From the NCBI GenBank assembly GCA_025057115.1, contig JANWWZ010000017.1, forward strand, positions 1-56,210: a stretch of 56,210 nt of DNA, given 5' to 3'. This DNA comes from Bernardetiaceae bacterium (GTDB taxonomy: Bacteria; Bacteroidota; Bacteroidia; Cytophagales; Thermoflexibacteraceae). The position numbers were made by a program, and so were the translations under genes. Every line of letters starts with the position of its first letter. Position 1 is the first letter of the stretch. A model generated the notes under the pieces. It made no database searches. It had not been told where the DNA came from and worked only from the letters and a program-made list of their open reading frames with translations. Below are positions 46,195 through 54,454 of this stretch, piece after piece.

Positions 46195-46962
46195 ATGGAA
46201 AGAAAGTTTTATGAAGAATACTACACCCTCGAGCGCACCAACTGGTGGTTTAAAGTGCGCAACCAAATTCTCATGGACCGAATTGCACAAACCACTAGCC
46301 AGGGCAATTTGTTGAAAATCCTCAACATCGGTGCTGGTACAGGGTGTACTTCTGAACTATTGCAACAGTTTGGAGAGGTTACTTCCATAGAGTACGATGA
46401 CTATTGTGTTACTTTCATGCAAGGCAAACTGCCTTTTGAAATTCAGCAAGGCTCTATTTTGGATTTGCAATTTGAAGATGGTTCGTTTGATTTAGTGTGC
46501 GCTTTTGATGTAATTGAGCACGTGGAAGATGATGCCACAGCAGTGCGCGAAATGAAACGAGTATGCCGCTCAGGAGGGTACATCATCGTCAGCGTTCCAG
46601 CATTTGAGTTTCTTTGGAGCTATCACGATGTGGTAAATCATCACCATAGGCGCTACACCTTGAGCAGGCTAAAAAAAGTCTTTGAAGAAAATTGCCTTGC
46701 AGAACGTTCTTCGGGAAAGTTGGTTTACTGTACTTATTTCAACAGCTTGCTTTTCCCGCCCATAGCAGTTTTTAGACTCATTTCAAGTTGGCTTCCTCAA
46801 AAGCTCATTAGGCGCGGCTCTGGAGCTGACAACCATGTAGTGCCTGCTGGAAGTCCTGTAAACAAATTGTTAGAAAAAGTTTTTGCCATAGAACGACCGC
46901 TTCTGCAGCGTGGTTGGCGCTTCCCCTTTGGTGTTTCGGCTATGCTCGTCTGGCAAATGTAG
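46195..46962 (+). CDS. class I SAM-dependent methyltransferase
   Basis: Methyltransferase of 255 residues. Motif I is LKILNIGAGTGCTSELLQQF near residue 39-58, with ITSIEYDD-like strand 2 (TSIEYDDYCVTFMQ), motif IV FDLVCAFDVIEHVEDDATAV and GGYIIVSVPAFEFLWSYHD. That last block and NWWFKVRNQIL at the start match methyltransferases found in glycan or lipid modification clusters. A hydrophobic segment near 180-200 (YFNSLLFPPIAVFRLISSWL) may touch the membrane. It begins one base after the haloperoxidase stop, so they are cotranslated; substrate unknown. Confidence 0.87.
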   Translation: MERKFYEEYYTLERTNWWFKVRNQILMDRIAQTTSQGNLLKILNIGAGTGCTSELLQQFGEVTSIEYDDYCVTFMQGKLPFEIQQGSILDLQFEDGSFDLVCAFDVIEHVEDDATAVREMKRVCRSGGYIIVSVPAFEFLWSYHDVVNHHHRRYTLSRLKKVFEENCLAERSSGKLVYCTYFNSLLFPPIAVFRLISSWLPQKLIRRGSGADNHVVPAGSPVNKLLEKVFAIERPLLQRGWRFPFGVSAMLVWQM

Positions 46963-46968
46963 GTAGAA

Positions 46969-46999
46969 CTCCCTGCGGGTGTAAGTGCCTCGCAGGGAG
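46969..46999. terminator. stem-loop between convergent genes
   Basis: CTCCCTGCG (46969-46977) pairs perfectly with CGCAGGGAG (46991-46999). GATTAATTATTTC follows on the plus strand, a weak U-rich tail. Its place between convergent stop codons makes termination likely. Confidence 0.6.
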
Positions 47000-47005
47000 G
47001 ATTAA

Positions 47006-48166
47006 TTATTTCATGATTAAAATTCCTTCGCGGTTTTCTATGGCAATCTTTCTCTTAGCATTGCCTTCGTTCCATACAAGGCGAACATGTCCTTTCAAAC
47101 CCTCAAAAGGTTGTCTTTCTAGACGCAGTAGCCTTTCAGGGGCTTGCCATTTTTCGGGTTTTACAACAATGTCGTAATGGGTATCGGAAGGCAAGTGTTC
47201 TAACTTTACGTTAGTAGCTCGCGCCATTACGTCCAAAGTAGTGCAAGAGGGAAGTAACTTTTGCACAGTTAGATTGCCGAAATGGGTCTCTAGGTTGCTT
47301 TCTAAACCCAGCTGACCGACATCTAAATTAGAAAACTGCATTTTTCCGTTGAGCTTTCCTGCCCTTTTAATTGTGGCAACGTCGTTTCTGGAGTCTAGCC
47401 AAAGGCTGGCTATGGAATCTATTTCTAAGGTAGTGCTACTGGATTGGAGGTTTAACTCTCCTGCGCGTTCTATTTTGATAGAACTTTGCCTAAAGTTAGC
47501 TGTTGCTTTGCTTAAGTGCTTGAAATGTGCCTCGCCGTAACTTACTTCAAGCTGCCCATAAGGGAGTTTCTCAGCTTTCAGATTGCCGTAAAACAAGTGA
47601 GCAGTGAGCTTGCCGGTGAAATTGCCGTTGAGCTCTAAACTACCGTAGCGGTTTTCAATCTGTTGAATAGCCCCTTGAGGGAGGCGTATGTGAATGAGGA
47701 TTTTTAAGTTATGTTGATCGATATCTGCGCTAGTGCTGTGAGTAGGAGCGGGGTTGCTTATTAAAGATTGCACGAGCCCATTCATGATATTGCCTAACGG
47801 ATTGTCATTTTTCTTGGCTATTTGCTGCTGTGATGCAATTTCTAGCTGCATGTGAAGTTTTTGAGGAGTGTAGTCATAGCCAAGGGTAACTCGCTCTAAA
47901 ATCCGATTGGCTTCTGTTAAAGCCATTCCGGTGGCAATAATTTCTGCCTCTACTTTCACGGAGTCTTTTGCCCATCCCATTACAGCAATGTGGGCATATT
48001 TTAAGGCGAGATAGATGTGAATCTCTGGTGATGCTTTGAAATCAAAAGCAATTTTTTTAGATACTCGCACTTCTTGTGGGTCGGTTGCCTGTCTATGAAA
48101 AGCATTTCCCTTGCTTGTCCAGCACCACCACAGAAGGCAACCTGTTAATATTTTATAGTTCCACAT
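47006..48166 (-). CDS. DUF4097-type putative adhesin, exported
   Basis: Exported protein of 386 residues with a signal-like start (MWNYKILTGCLLWWCWTSKG). From about residue 90 the sequence follows the DUF4097 pattern of short beta rungs: IQQIENRYGSLELNGNFTGK, LTAHLFYGNLKAEKLPYGQL, EVSYGEAHFKHLSKATANFR, LEIDSIASLWLDSRNDVATI. Its function in Bacteroidota is unknown; it is usually found beside an ECF sigma and anti-sigma gene, as here. It overlaps the upstream gene by 14 nt. Confidence 0.82.
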   Translation of the reverse strand: MWNYKILTGCLLWWCWTSKGNAFHRQATDPQEVRVSKKIAFDFKASPEIHIYLALKYAHIAVMGWAKDSVKVEAEIIATGMALTEANRILERVTLGYDYTPQKLHMQLEIASQQQIAKKNDNPLGNIMNGLVQSLISNPAPTHSTSADIDQHNLKILIHIRLPQGAIQQIENRYGSLELNGNFTGKLTAHLFYGNLKAEKLPYGQLEVSYGEAHFKHLSKATANFRQSSIKIERAGELNLQSSSTTLEIDSIASLWLDSRNDVATIKRAGKLNGKMQFSNLDVGQLGLESNLETHFGNLTVQKLLPSCTTLDVMARATNVKLEHLPSDTHYDIVVKPEKWQAPERLLRLERQPFEGLKGHVRLVWNEGNAKRKIAIENREGILIMK

Positions 48167-48677
48167 TGTCTTGTTGTTTTTGTTCTAGTTGGTTGAGAAT
48201 GCGTTCTAAAAGTTGCAAACGGCTGCGATAGTTGGCAATCATGGCTTGGATGATTTGCCGATTGTCAGCATGATCTTGCAAATCTTTGGCTAATGTTTGG
48301 TAGTCTTTTTCCAGCAAAGCAAGATCCTCAAGCAAGAGATTGAGCAGGTCTTTGTCTCCAATTTGCTCTATGCGGCGCATTTTAGCAGCAATAATAGGCT
48401 TAAAGTATGCTTCTGCTTGCTTAAGTTCAGGATAAGCGGCCTGGAGGGTGTTTTCACTTGTCAGTTGCCTTTGATACAACACCAGGAAAGTTGCCGAAAC
48501 CAAAATCAAGACAATGCTAGCCGCTATGCGCACGTAAGCATTTTTCCACCAATATTGGCGCGTTTTCTCTTGTCTATCCAACTGGGCTGCGATGCGCTCC
48601 CAGAGAAACTCAGGAGCCTGAAATACGTCCATTTCTTTGCGGTGTTGTTGTGCCCAGGTTTTTAGTTTATCTTCCAT
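48153..48677 (-). CDS. probable anti-sigma factor, one membrane helix
   Basis: Membrane protein of 174 residues. The cytosolic N-terminus (residues 1-45, MEDKLKTWAQQHRKEMDVFQ, PEFLWERIAAQLDRQEKTRQ) is followed by one helix near 50-68 (IAASIVLILVSATFLVLYQR) and a charged, coiled-coil-rich outer part (LLNLLLEDLALLEKDYQTLA). That topology and the 16-nt overlap with the sigma gene point to an anti-sigma factor. No zinc-finger motif is present. Confidence 0.8.
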   Translation of the reverse strand: MEDKLKTWAQQHRKEMDVFQAPEFLWERIAAQLDRQEKTRQYWWKNAYVRIAASIVLILVSATFLVLYQRQLTSENTLQAAYPELKQAEAYFKPIIAAKMRRIEQIGDKDLLNLLLEDLALLEKDYQTLAKDLQDHADNRQIIQAMIANYRSRLQLLERILNQLEQKQQDNVEL

Positions 48678-49249
48678 AAGGCTGCTTGTTGTTTTTGCTT
48701 TTCTTCTTCAACTATTTGGCGCAACTTTTTACGTGCTTTGCTGTACTGCGCTTTGGAAGTCGATTCAGTAATGCCCAAAATATCGGCAATTTCAGCGTGG
48801 TCGTAACCTTCAAAAAGGTATAAGTTAAGTACTACCCTTGCTCCTTCGGGTAGTTTTTCCATGCATTTCCTTACAAGGTCGATTTCCCAATCGATTTCTT
48901 GGAAGTCCTCTTGGCTATTGGGTTGAGGAATATGGGCAAGTTTTCCTTCTTCGGCATGAATGACTAGTAGTTTGCGTTTTTTCAAAAAGTTAATGCAGCG
49001 ATTGACAACGATTCTTTTAAGCCATGAACCGAAAGGCGCGTCAAAGCGAAAGGTTTTCAACTTGGTGAAGGCATCTACGAATGCTTCCTGTAAAATATCC
49101 TGCGCATCTTCTTCTGTCTTCAACATTCGGCGGCAAACATTATACATCGCATCGGCATACAGTTTATAAATTTGAAACTGTGCCCGACGGTCGTTTTCTA
49201 TACAACGTTCAAGCAAGTAGCGGTGCAACTCGGCTGTGATCGTTTCCAC
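48662..49249 (-). CDS. RNA polymerase sigma factor, ECF type
   Basis: ECF sigma factor of 195 residues with a GTG start at 49247-49249. Region 2: YKLYADAMYNVCRRMLKTEE then DAQDILQEAFVDAFTKLKTF and GSWLKRIVVNRCINFLKKRK. Region 4: MEKLPEGARVVLNLYLFEGY, DHAEIADILGITESTSKAQY, SKARKKLRQIVEEEKQKQ. It overlaps the anti-sigma-like gene by 16 nt. The 226-nt stretch upstream (49250-49475) holds its promoter but no exact TAnnTTTG box that I could find, which would suit autoregulation. Confidence 0.92.
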   Translation of the reverse strand: METITAELHRYLLERCIENDRRAQFQIYKLYADAMYNVCRRMLKTEEDAQDILQEAFVDAFTKLKTFRFDAPFGSWLKRIVVNRCINFLKKRKLLVIHAEEGKLAHIPQPNSQEDFQEIDWEIDLVRKCMEKLPEGARVVLNLYLFEGYDHAEIADILGITESTSKAQYSKARKKLRQIVEEEKQKQQAALWKIN

Positions 49250-49475
49250 GAACTTTGCCCGTTATCACTACTAAGGACAACTAAGCGGCAAAAAGGTTGC
49301 TCAAGGGCTTGCAAAATTTTAGATTTAGAGCCGCTGATGATTTTTAAAACTATTTCCTGTTGGATAGTAGTCTGATAAACTGAAAAGCATGCTAGAGCAC
49401 GGATTGGCTGGAAGGAATTTAGCGCAGGATAAAATTACGGCAACTTTAAAAAAATCATCACTTTGGTGAGCTTAT

Positions 49476-49898
49476 TTACTCCTCGCCCATATACTCTACA
49501 AAGTTGCGCGGTGTTTCATAAAGAGTGAGCTTGTGTAGCCTAGCGTTAGGAGCCTTTTCTCTGATTTTGGGCTCGAGGATTTTCCAAATTTCTTGAATGA
49601 GCACTTCACAACTTGCCATTTTGCCTTGCATAAAATCCACATCTAAGTTGAGATTTTTGTGGTCTAGCTTATCTATCACTTCGCGTTTGATCAGATTGCT
49701 CAAGGCTTTGAGGTCCATGACAAAACCTGTTTCTGGGTCAGGTTTGCCTTTTACCGTTACCACTAGTTCAAAGTTGTGTCCGTGCCAGTTGGCATTGGCG
49801 CAAGGACCAAATACTTCAGCATTCTTTTCGGGGGACCAGTTGGGATTGTAAAGTTTGTGGGCAGCGTTAAAATGTTCCTTGCGGCAAATGTACACCAT
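49476..49898 (-). CDS. queD: 6-carboxy-tetrahydropterin synthase / 6-pyruvoyl-tetrahydropterin synthase family protein
   Basis: Pterin synthase of 140 residues, QueD-like: it would turn dihydroneopterin triphosphate into carboxy-tetrahydropterin in queuosine synthesis. Zinc ligands are His14 (FNAAHKLY), His39 and His41 (NWHGHNFEL); the catalytic Cys33 is in VFGPCANANW. The C-terminal Glu for pterin binding is in KLTLYETPRNFVEY. The alternative is a true 6-pyruvoyl-tetrahydropterin synthase, which would serve phhA; the sequence does not settle it. A good promoter precedes it. Confidence 0.9.
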   Translation of the reverse strand: MVYICRKEHFNAAHKLYNPNWSPEKNAEVFGPCANANWHGHNFELVVTVKGKPDPETGFVMDLKALSNLIKREVIDKLDHKNLNLDVDFMQGKMASCEVLIQEIWKILEPKIREKAPNARLHKLTLYETPRNFVEYMGEE

Positions 49899-49921
49899 GC
49901 TTGTGCATATTGTTCACCTTG

Positions 49922-49951
49922 CAAAATTAGCTGATTTGTTTTGCAGCACAA
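49922..49951 (-). promoter_or_regulatory. queD promoter (TTG-N19-TAATTTTG)
   Basis: Minus-strand TAATTTTG (49922-49929) and TTG (49949-49951) are spaced by exactly 19 nt, the best match to the Bacteroidota consensus in the window. The -7 box ends 23 nt before the ATG at 49898. Confidence 0.75.
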
Positions 49952-50007
49952 GTAAGGCAGCGGTTGTAAGGACCAGATCATTGTTCAACCTTGAGGCAAT
50001 GGGTTGG

Positions 50008-53000
50008 CTATGCTGTTAGTTGGCGCAAATCTACTGGTACAAGACGGGATACTCCTTCTTCAATCATAGTAACTCCGTACATGACATCGGTAGCAGCCAT
50101 AGTGCGCTTATTGTGCGTTACAATAATAAATTGCGTTTGTGTGGAGAATTTGCGTATGATGTTGTTGAATTTGTCAGTATTTGCATCGTCTAAAGGAGCA
50201 TCTACTTCATCAAAGATGCAGAAGGGAGCAGGTCGCAGCAGGTAAATGGCAAAGAGTAAGGCAATGGCAGTTAAAGTTTTTTCTCCTCCTGAAAGTTGGT
50301 TGATAGTAAGGGGGCGTTTCCCTTTTGGCTTGGCGATAATGTCAATGTCGGATTCAAGAGGATTAGAAGGGTCTAACAATACTAAATCGCAAGTATCTTC
50401 CCCCGAAAATAAAGAGCGAAATACCACAACAAAATGTTTGCGAATTTGCTCAAAAGCTTCTAGAAATTGCCGCCGCGCTACCGCTTCCGTTTCTTGAATG
50501 GTCGTTAGCAAAGAAGTTTTGGCTGCTAGCAAATCATTTCTTTGTTCGTTGATGAAATCGTAGCGCGCTTTTATTTCTCGATAGGCTTCCAGTGCCATGG
50601 GGTTGATAGTGCCAATGCGCTCTAGTTGCTCTTTGTGCTTTTGTTGTTCTTGCCGCAAAGATTCCTCGTTGCATTGACTTACATCAAGGCTAGAATCATT
50701 GAGAACAGTTTCCAGGTCAATATCAAACTCAACGGAAAGCCTTTCCTTGATCCCTGTCATTTGCAAGTGAACTTGATTGAGCTGGTGGCTGAGTTGTTGA
50801 ATTAGCTGGCTGTTAATTTCGCGTTGGCGGTGAAGTTGGCGCAATTGTTTATCGATTTCAGCAAGTTGACCGCGCGCTGCAAAGTATTCCTGCTCGGCTT
50901 GAAGGACTGCTTTCTCTAAATCTGCTTTTTGTTGATGAAGTATTTCTATTTCCTTGCTATCTGAAGCGGCGTTATTGCGGAGCAAGGCAATTTCGGAGTG
51001 AATTTGCTCTAGCTCTGTTTTGAATTGCTGGGCGCGATGAAGCGTCGTTTGCAAATCTTGTTGGCGATAAGCGATTTCTTTCTCCACTGCTTCGAGCCGA
51101 TTTTTTATTTGATGGCTTTGCAGTTGGTATTCATTAAAGGCAACTTGCTGGCGTTGAAGTGCTTCGCTAGCCTTTGCCAGTTGGTTACTCAGTTGAGAAA
51201 GTTGACCTTCCAGTTGATGGTATTGTTGCTCTTGTTGCTGCTTTTGCAGGGCAAGTTGGGCAGTTTCTTCTTGCAGAGCTTCCATATGAGTAGTTATGTC
51301 ATTGATTTTGAGGTCATTGATGTTAAGGAGTTCTTCTAACTGCTCCCGCCGAACTCTCATAGTGGCAGCTTCTTGCTTTAAGTGCGCAATTTCGCTTTGC
51401 AGGTGTTCCATTTGGCTTTTTTGGCTTTGGCTCACTTGTTGTTGGATACACTGCTGCAAGGCTTTGAGCCGCTCTTCATCGTGGTTAATTTTTTGTTTTA
51501 TTTCTGCCAGTTGATGGCTGATTTTTTCCAAATTTCTTGCTCTTCCCAATCGCTTGCCTTCAAAAAGTCCTACTGAACCTCCCCAAAGTGCATAGGGGTG
51601 TTTAATAATTTTGCCATCTTGGGTAATGAGGACAATGGGGGGAGGTACTTGGGGAAGTGTCTCTTGCTGGAGAATGTACACATTGCCCAGTAGATAATGC
51701 ACTAAAACGGTAAAACGCGCATCGTACTCTACTACCGAAAGTGCATGGACCGCGTTGGGAATGAAAAGTTTTTCAAAGACAGGCAACTGACTTTGCAACA
51801 GTTCGGACATGACAAAAAAGCCTGCCTTGCCCTTGCCCGATTGACTAAGTAGTTGGATGCCTTCAAAGGCTTGCTGCAAAGTGTCCACTACGTAGTAACT
51901 CATGTAAGGCTGGAGGTAGTTTTCGATGCAGAGTTTGAATGCTTCGGCAGCATTGATGACATCAGAAAGCAAAGTAGCTTTGTGAGAAAAATGCTTGCGG
52001 GTGCGAAGAAATCGGACTGCCTCCGGGAAGCCTTCCAAATTATCCACTAAGGATTTGACGAGCCGATACTCATTTTGGAGAGCGTCAGCGCGGCGCTGGG
52101 AATGAACTATTTCAAGTCGAATTTCTTCGGCTTGTCGCCTAGTGAAGGCAATATTTTCCTCCAAAGAATTTTCTGCTGCTTGTGTTTGGCTTAGTTGATG
52201 TTCTAAATCTGTAATTTGGTCTTGTAGGTCTAGCAAATGATTGTTGAGGTTTTCCAGTTCAAAGCGGCGTCCAGTGCTTTCTGCATGAGTTTTTTCCAGC
52301 TCGAGCCGCAGGCTGTTGTATCTTGCTTGCTTGATTTCCAATAACTTGCTAAGTTCAAAGAACTCTTTTTGCGCCAAAGAGACCTGCTTTGCAATTTGGC
52401 TATGCTCCTGCTGAATTGCCTTTGTATTTTGGTGAGCCTGTTGGTACTCTGTGTTAACTGCTTCAACTGTTGAGGCGATTTCTGCTGCTTGTTGTTGTAA
52501 TTTTCTTTGTTCTTCCTCCAAAGTGGCAAGGCGACTGTAAAGGATAGAAAGGCGGTGTTGTTCTTCTTGCAATTGTTGCTCTAAGGAAGAGGCTCGTTGA
52601 TTGAGAAATTCTAGTCGTTGTTGGGTGAGTTGCTGCTGGTTTTGGCGCTGTCTGATGCATGCCATGTGTTCATTGAGGGCGCGTTGATGCTGTCCCAGAA
52701 GTTTTTCTTTTTCTTCTATGAGCAAATGGGCTTGTTCTATTTGTGCTTCTGTAGCACTAATTTGGTGGGTAAGTTGGTGCAGTTGAGCATTTTCCGCCTC
52801 TAGTTGGACATGAATCTTATTGGCTGCTTCTGTTTGCTGAATGATAATTTTTTTGGCTAATTGAAGGCTTATTTGCCGATATTCTTGCTTGGCTTTGTAA
52901 TATTTTTCGGCTTGCTTTGCTTGCCTTTCGAGGCTAATCATATTTTTCTCAATTTCGCAAAGCAAATCTTCCACGCGGGCAAGGTCAGCTTCGGTATCAG

Positions 53001-53544
53001 CTACTTTTTTAATGGCTTCCTTTTTGCGAGCTTTGAACTTGGAAATGCCAGCAGCCTCCTCGAATAATTCCCTGCGATTGTTGGCTGTGTCGTTGAGGAG
53101 TTCATCAATCATTTTAAGTTCGATGATGGCATAACTATCTGGACCGATGCCGGTATCTATCAACAAATTGTTGATATCTTTTAACCGACAAGTGACGCCA
53201 TTGAGCAAATACTCGCTTTCTCCTGAGCGGTAGTAACGCCGCGTGATTGTAACTTCTGTGTATTCAGTAGGCAAAATATTTTTGGTGTTGAGGAAAGTAA
53301 GCGAAACTTCCGCCATGTGCTGAGGCTTGCGATTTCTGGTGCCGTTGAAAATGATATTTTCCATCTTGTCAGAGCGCAAACTTTTGGTGCTTTGCTCTCC
53401 CAGCACCCAGCGAATAGCATCCACGATATTGCTTTTTCCACAGCCGTTAGGTCCTACAATGCCAGTAACACCTGCGTCAAATTCAATAGTAACCTTATCG
53501 CCAAAACTTTTGAATCCTTTAATTTCTAGTCTGCTTAATTGCAT
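50008..53544 (-). CDS. smc: chromosome segregation protein SMC
   Basis: SMC, 1178 residues, the ATP-driven DNA-loop extruding subunit of the bacterial condensin. N-terminal head: IKGFKSFGDKVTIEF and Walker A GIVGPNGCGKSNIVDA near residue 30-40. Long coiled coils run about 170-490 and 670-1010; the hinge lies near 500-640 (LVDNLEGFPEAVRFLRTRKH, KAGFFVMSELLQSQLPVF). C-terminal head: signature TINQLSGGEKTLTAIALLFA and Walker B PFCIFDEVDAPLDDANT. The coiled coil is Gln-rich. No scpA or scpB is nearby. Monocistronic, with a -7 box 20 nt upstream. Confidence 0.98.
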   Translation of the reverse strand: MQLSRLEIKGFKSFGDKVTIEFDAGVTGIVGPNGCGKSNIVDAIRWVLGEQSTKSLRSDKMENIIFNGTRNRKPQHMAEVSLTFLNTKNILPTEYTEVTITRRYYRSGESEYLLNGVTCRLKDINNLLIDTGIGPDSYAIIELKMIDELLNDTANNRRELFEEAAGISKFKARKKEAIKKVADTEADLARVEDLLCEIEKNMISLERQAKQAEKYYKAKQEYRQISLQLAKKIIIQQTEAANKIHVQLEAENAQLHQLTHQISATEAQIEQAHLLIEEKEKLLGQHQRALNEHMACIRQRQNQQQLTQQRLEFLNQRASSLEQQLQEEQHRLSILYSRLATLEEEQRKLQQQAAEIASTVEAVNTEYQQAHQNTKAIQQEHSQIAKQVSLAQKEFFELSKLLEIKQARYNSLRLELEKTHAESTGRRFELENLNNHLLDLQDQITDLEHQLSQTQAAENSLEENIAFTRRQAEEIRLEIVHSQRRADALQNEYRLVKSLVDNLEGFPEAVRFLRTRKHFSHKATLLSDVINAAEAFKLCIENYLQPYMSYYVVDTLQQAFEGIQLLSQSGKGKAGFFVMSELLQSQLPVFEKLFIPNAVHALSVVEYDARFTVLVHYLLGNVYILQQETLPQVPPPIVLITQDGKIIKHPYALWGGSVGLFEGKRLGRARNLEKISHQLAEIKQKINHDEERLKALQQCIQQQVSQSQKSQMEHLQSEIAHLKQEAATMRVRREQLEELLNINDLKINDITTHMEALQEETAQLALQKQQQEQQYHQLEGQLSQLSNQLAKASEALQRQQVAFNEYQLQSHQIKNRLEAVEKEIAYRQQDLQTTLHRAQQFKTELEQIHSEIALLRNNAASDSKEIEILHQQKADLEKAVLQAEQEYFAARGQLAEIDKQLRQLHRQREINSQLIQQLSHQLNQVHLQMTGIKERLSVEFDIDLETVLNDSSLDVSQCNEESLRQEQQKHKEQLERIGTINPMALEAYREIKARYDFINEQRNDLLAAKTSLLTTIQETEAVARRQFLEAFEQIRKHFVVVFRSLFSGEDTCDLVLLDPSNPLESDIDIIAKPKGKRPLTINQLSGGEKTLTAIALLFAIYLLRPAPFCIFDEVDAPLDDANTDKFNNIIRKFSTQTQFIIVTHNKRTMAATDVMYGVTMIEEGVSRLVPVDLRQLTA

Positions 53545-53563
53545 GCCGTTGGTTTTATGAGGA

Positions 53564-53571
53564 CAAAGCTA
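53564..53571 (-). promoter_or_regulatory. Bacteroidota -7 element for smc (TAGCTTTG)
   Basis: Minus-strand TAGCTTTG matches TAnnTTTG and ends 19 nt before the smc ATG. No TTG stands at the -33 distance. Confidence 0.5.
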
Positions 53572-53788
53572 CGAAGTTGGTTTGTTACCTACTCAGGTGC
53601 AACATGGGTCAAGAAAAAGAGTAAGATCGCATTTTGCAAGCTGTGGCAAGGAAAGCAGATGAAGGAGAAATGAAAGTGGCTTTAAAGCGTTAGAAAAAAT
53701 TAGTCAGCACGGATAATTTTAAGAAAATGGCTTTTGTGAGGCATTTAGATTGAGGGACTTGCCTTAAATTTACAGGTGCTAAAAAAGC

Positions 53789-54433
53789 ATGAAAACTAAA
53801 ATGAGACCCCTTATAGGAATTGTCATAGTGGGAATAGTAGCAGTAAGTTGCGCCCGCGAAGGAGTTCCTTTTGCAGATTTTTCCGTAGAACCCAATCCTG
53901 CTACTGTAGGAAAGCCAGTTACGTTTGTCAATAGGACCATTAACGCCACTGAATTTGAATGGTACGTACAAGGGAATTTGGTTTCTAATCAACAAGAGCC
54001 GAGCTACATTTTTACCTCTAGTGGTACGTTTGTAGTTACCTTAGTGGCACGCAATCCCAAAGGCGTTTCAGGGGGCTCTATTCGCGTTCAAGTTCTCGAC
54101 CCGCGCGACTCTCTGGTAGGTACTTATCGTGGAACGGTAACCGTTACTCTTCCCGATGGAAGGCAAGGCACAGGTAACAGCACTTGTTTTATCCAACATG
54201 CTTTTTTCAATCCATTAGGTTTAGATATTACTTTAACGGGCATTAACGATGCGCCGCCGCGCAATGCTATTGTAGTAGATAGCCATAACTTTAATATCCA
54301 AAACGATATTGCAGGAGTACAAATGCGCGGAACTGGTGTCCGCAATGGACGGCAACTGATGATGAATTATACTGTACGAAGCGCATCAAATAATCAGCTA
54401 CTTGCTACTTACCGATTTGTAGGTTCTAAATGA
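53789..54433 (+). CDS. PKD-domain lipoprotein
   Basis: Lipoprotein of 214 residues: MKTKMRPLIGIVIVGIVAVSC, Cys21 being the lipidation site. Residues about 27-110 form one PKD domain (FADFSVEPNPATVGKPVTFV, TEFEWYVQGNLVSNQQEPSY, IFTSSGTFVVTLVARNPKGV). The rest is a beta-rich domain with no family I recognise (GTYRGTVTVTLPDGRQGTGN, MRGTGVRNGRQLMMNYTVRS), reminiscent of short barrel-like lipid-binding domains. The MFS gene starts 21 nt later and may be cotranscribed, though no link in function is clear. Confidence 0.85.
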   Translation: MKTKMRPLIGIVIVGIVAVSCAREGVPFADFSVEPNPATVGKPVTFVNRTINATEFEWYVQGNLVSNQQEPSYIFTSSGTFVVTLVARNPKGVSGGSIRVQVLDPRDSLVGTYRGTVTVTLPDGRQGTGNSTCFIQHAFFNPLGLDITLTGINDAPPRNAIVVDSHNFNIQNDIAGVQMRGTGVRNGRQLMMNYTVRSASNNQLLATYRFVGSK

Positions 54434-54454
54434 GAAATCAAATTACTTGCAAAA

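Noticed and set aside
49440-49475. A terminator for queD
   Set aside because: The only stem (TCAC with GTGA before a T-run on the minus strand) has four pairs, too weak to claim.
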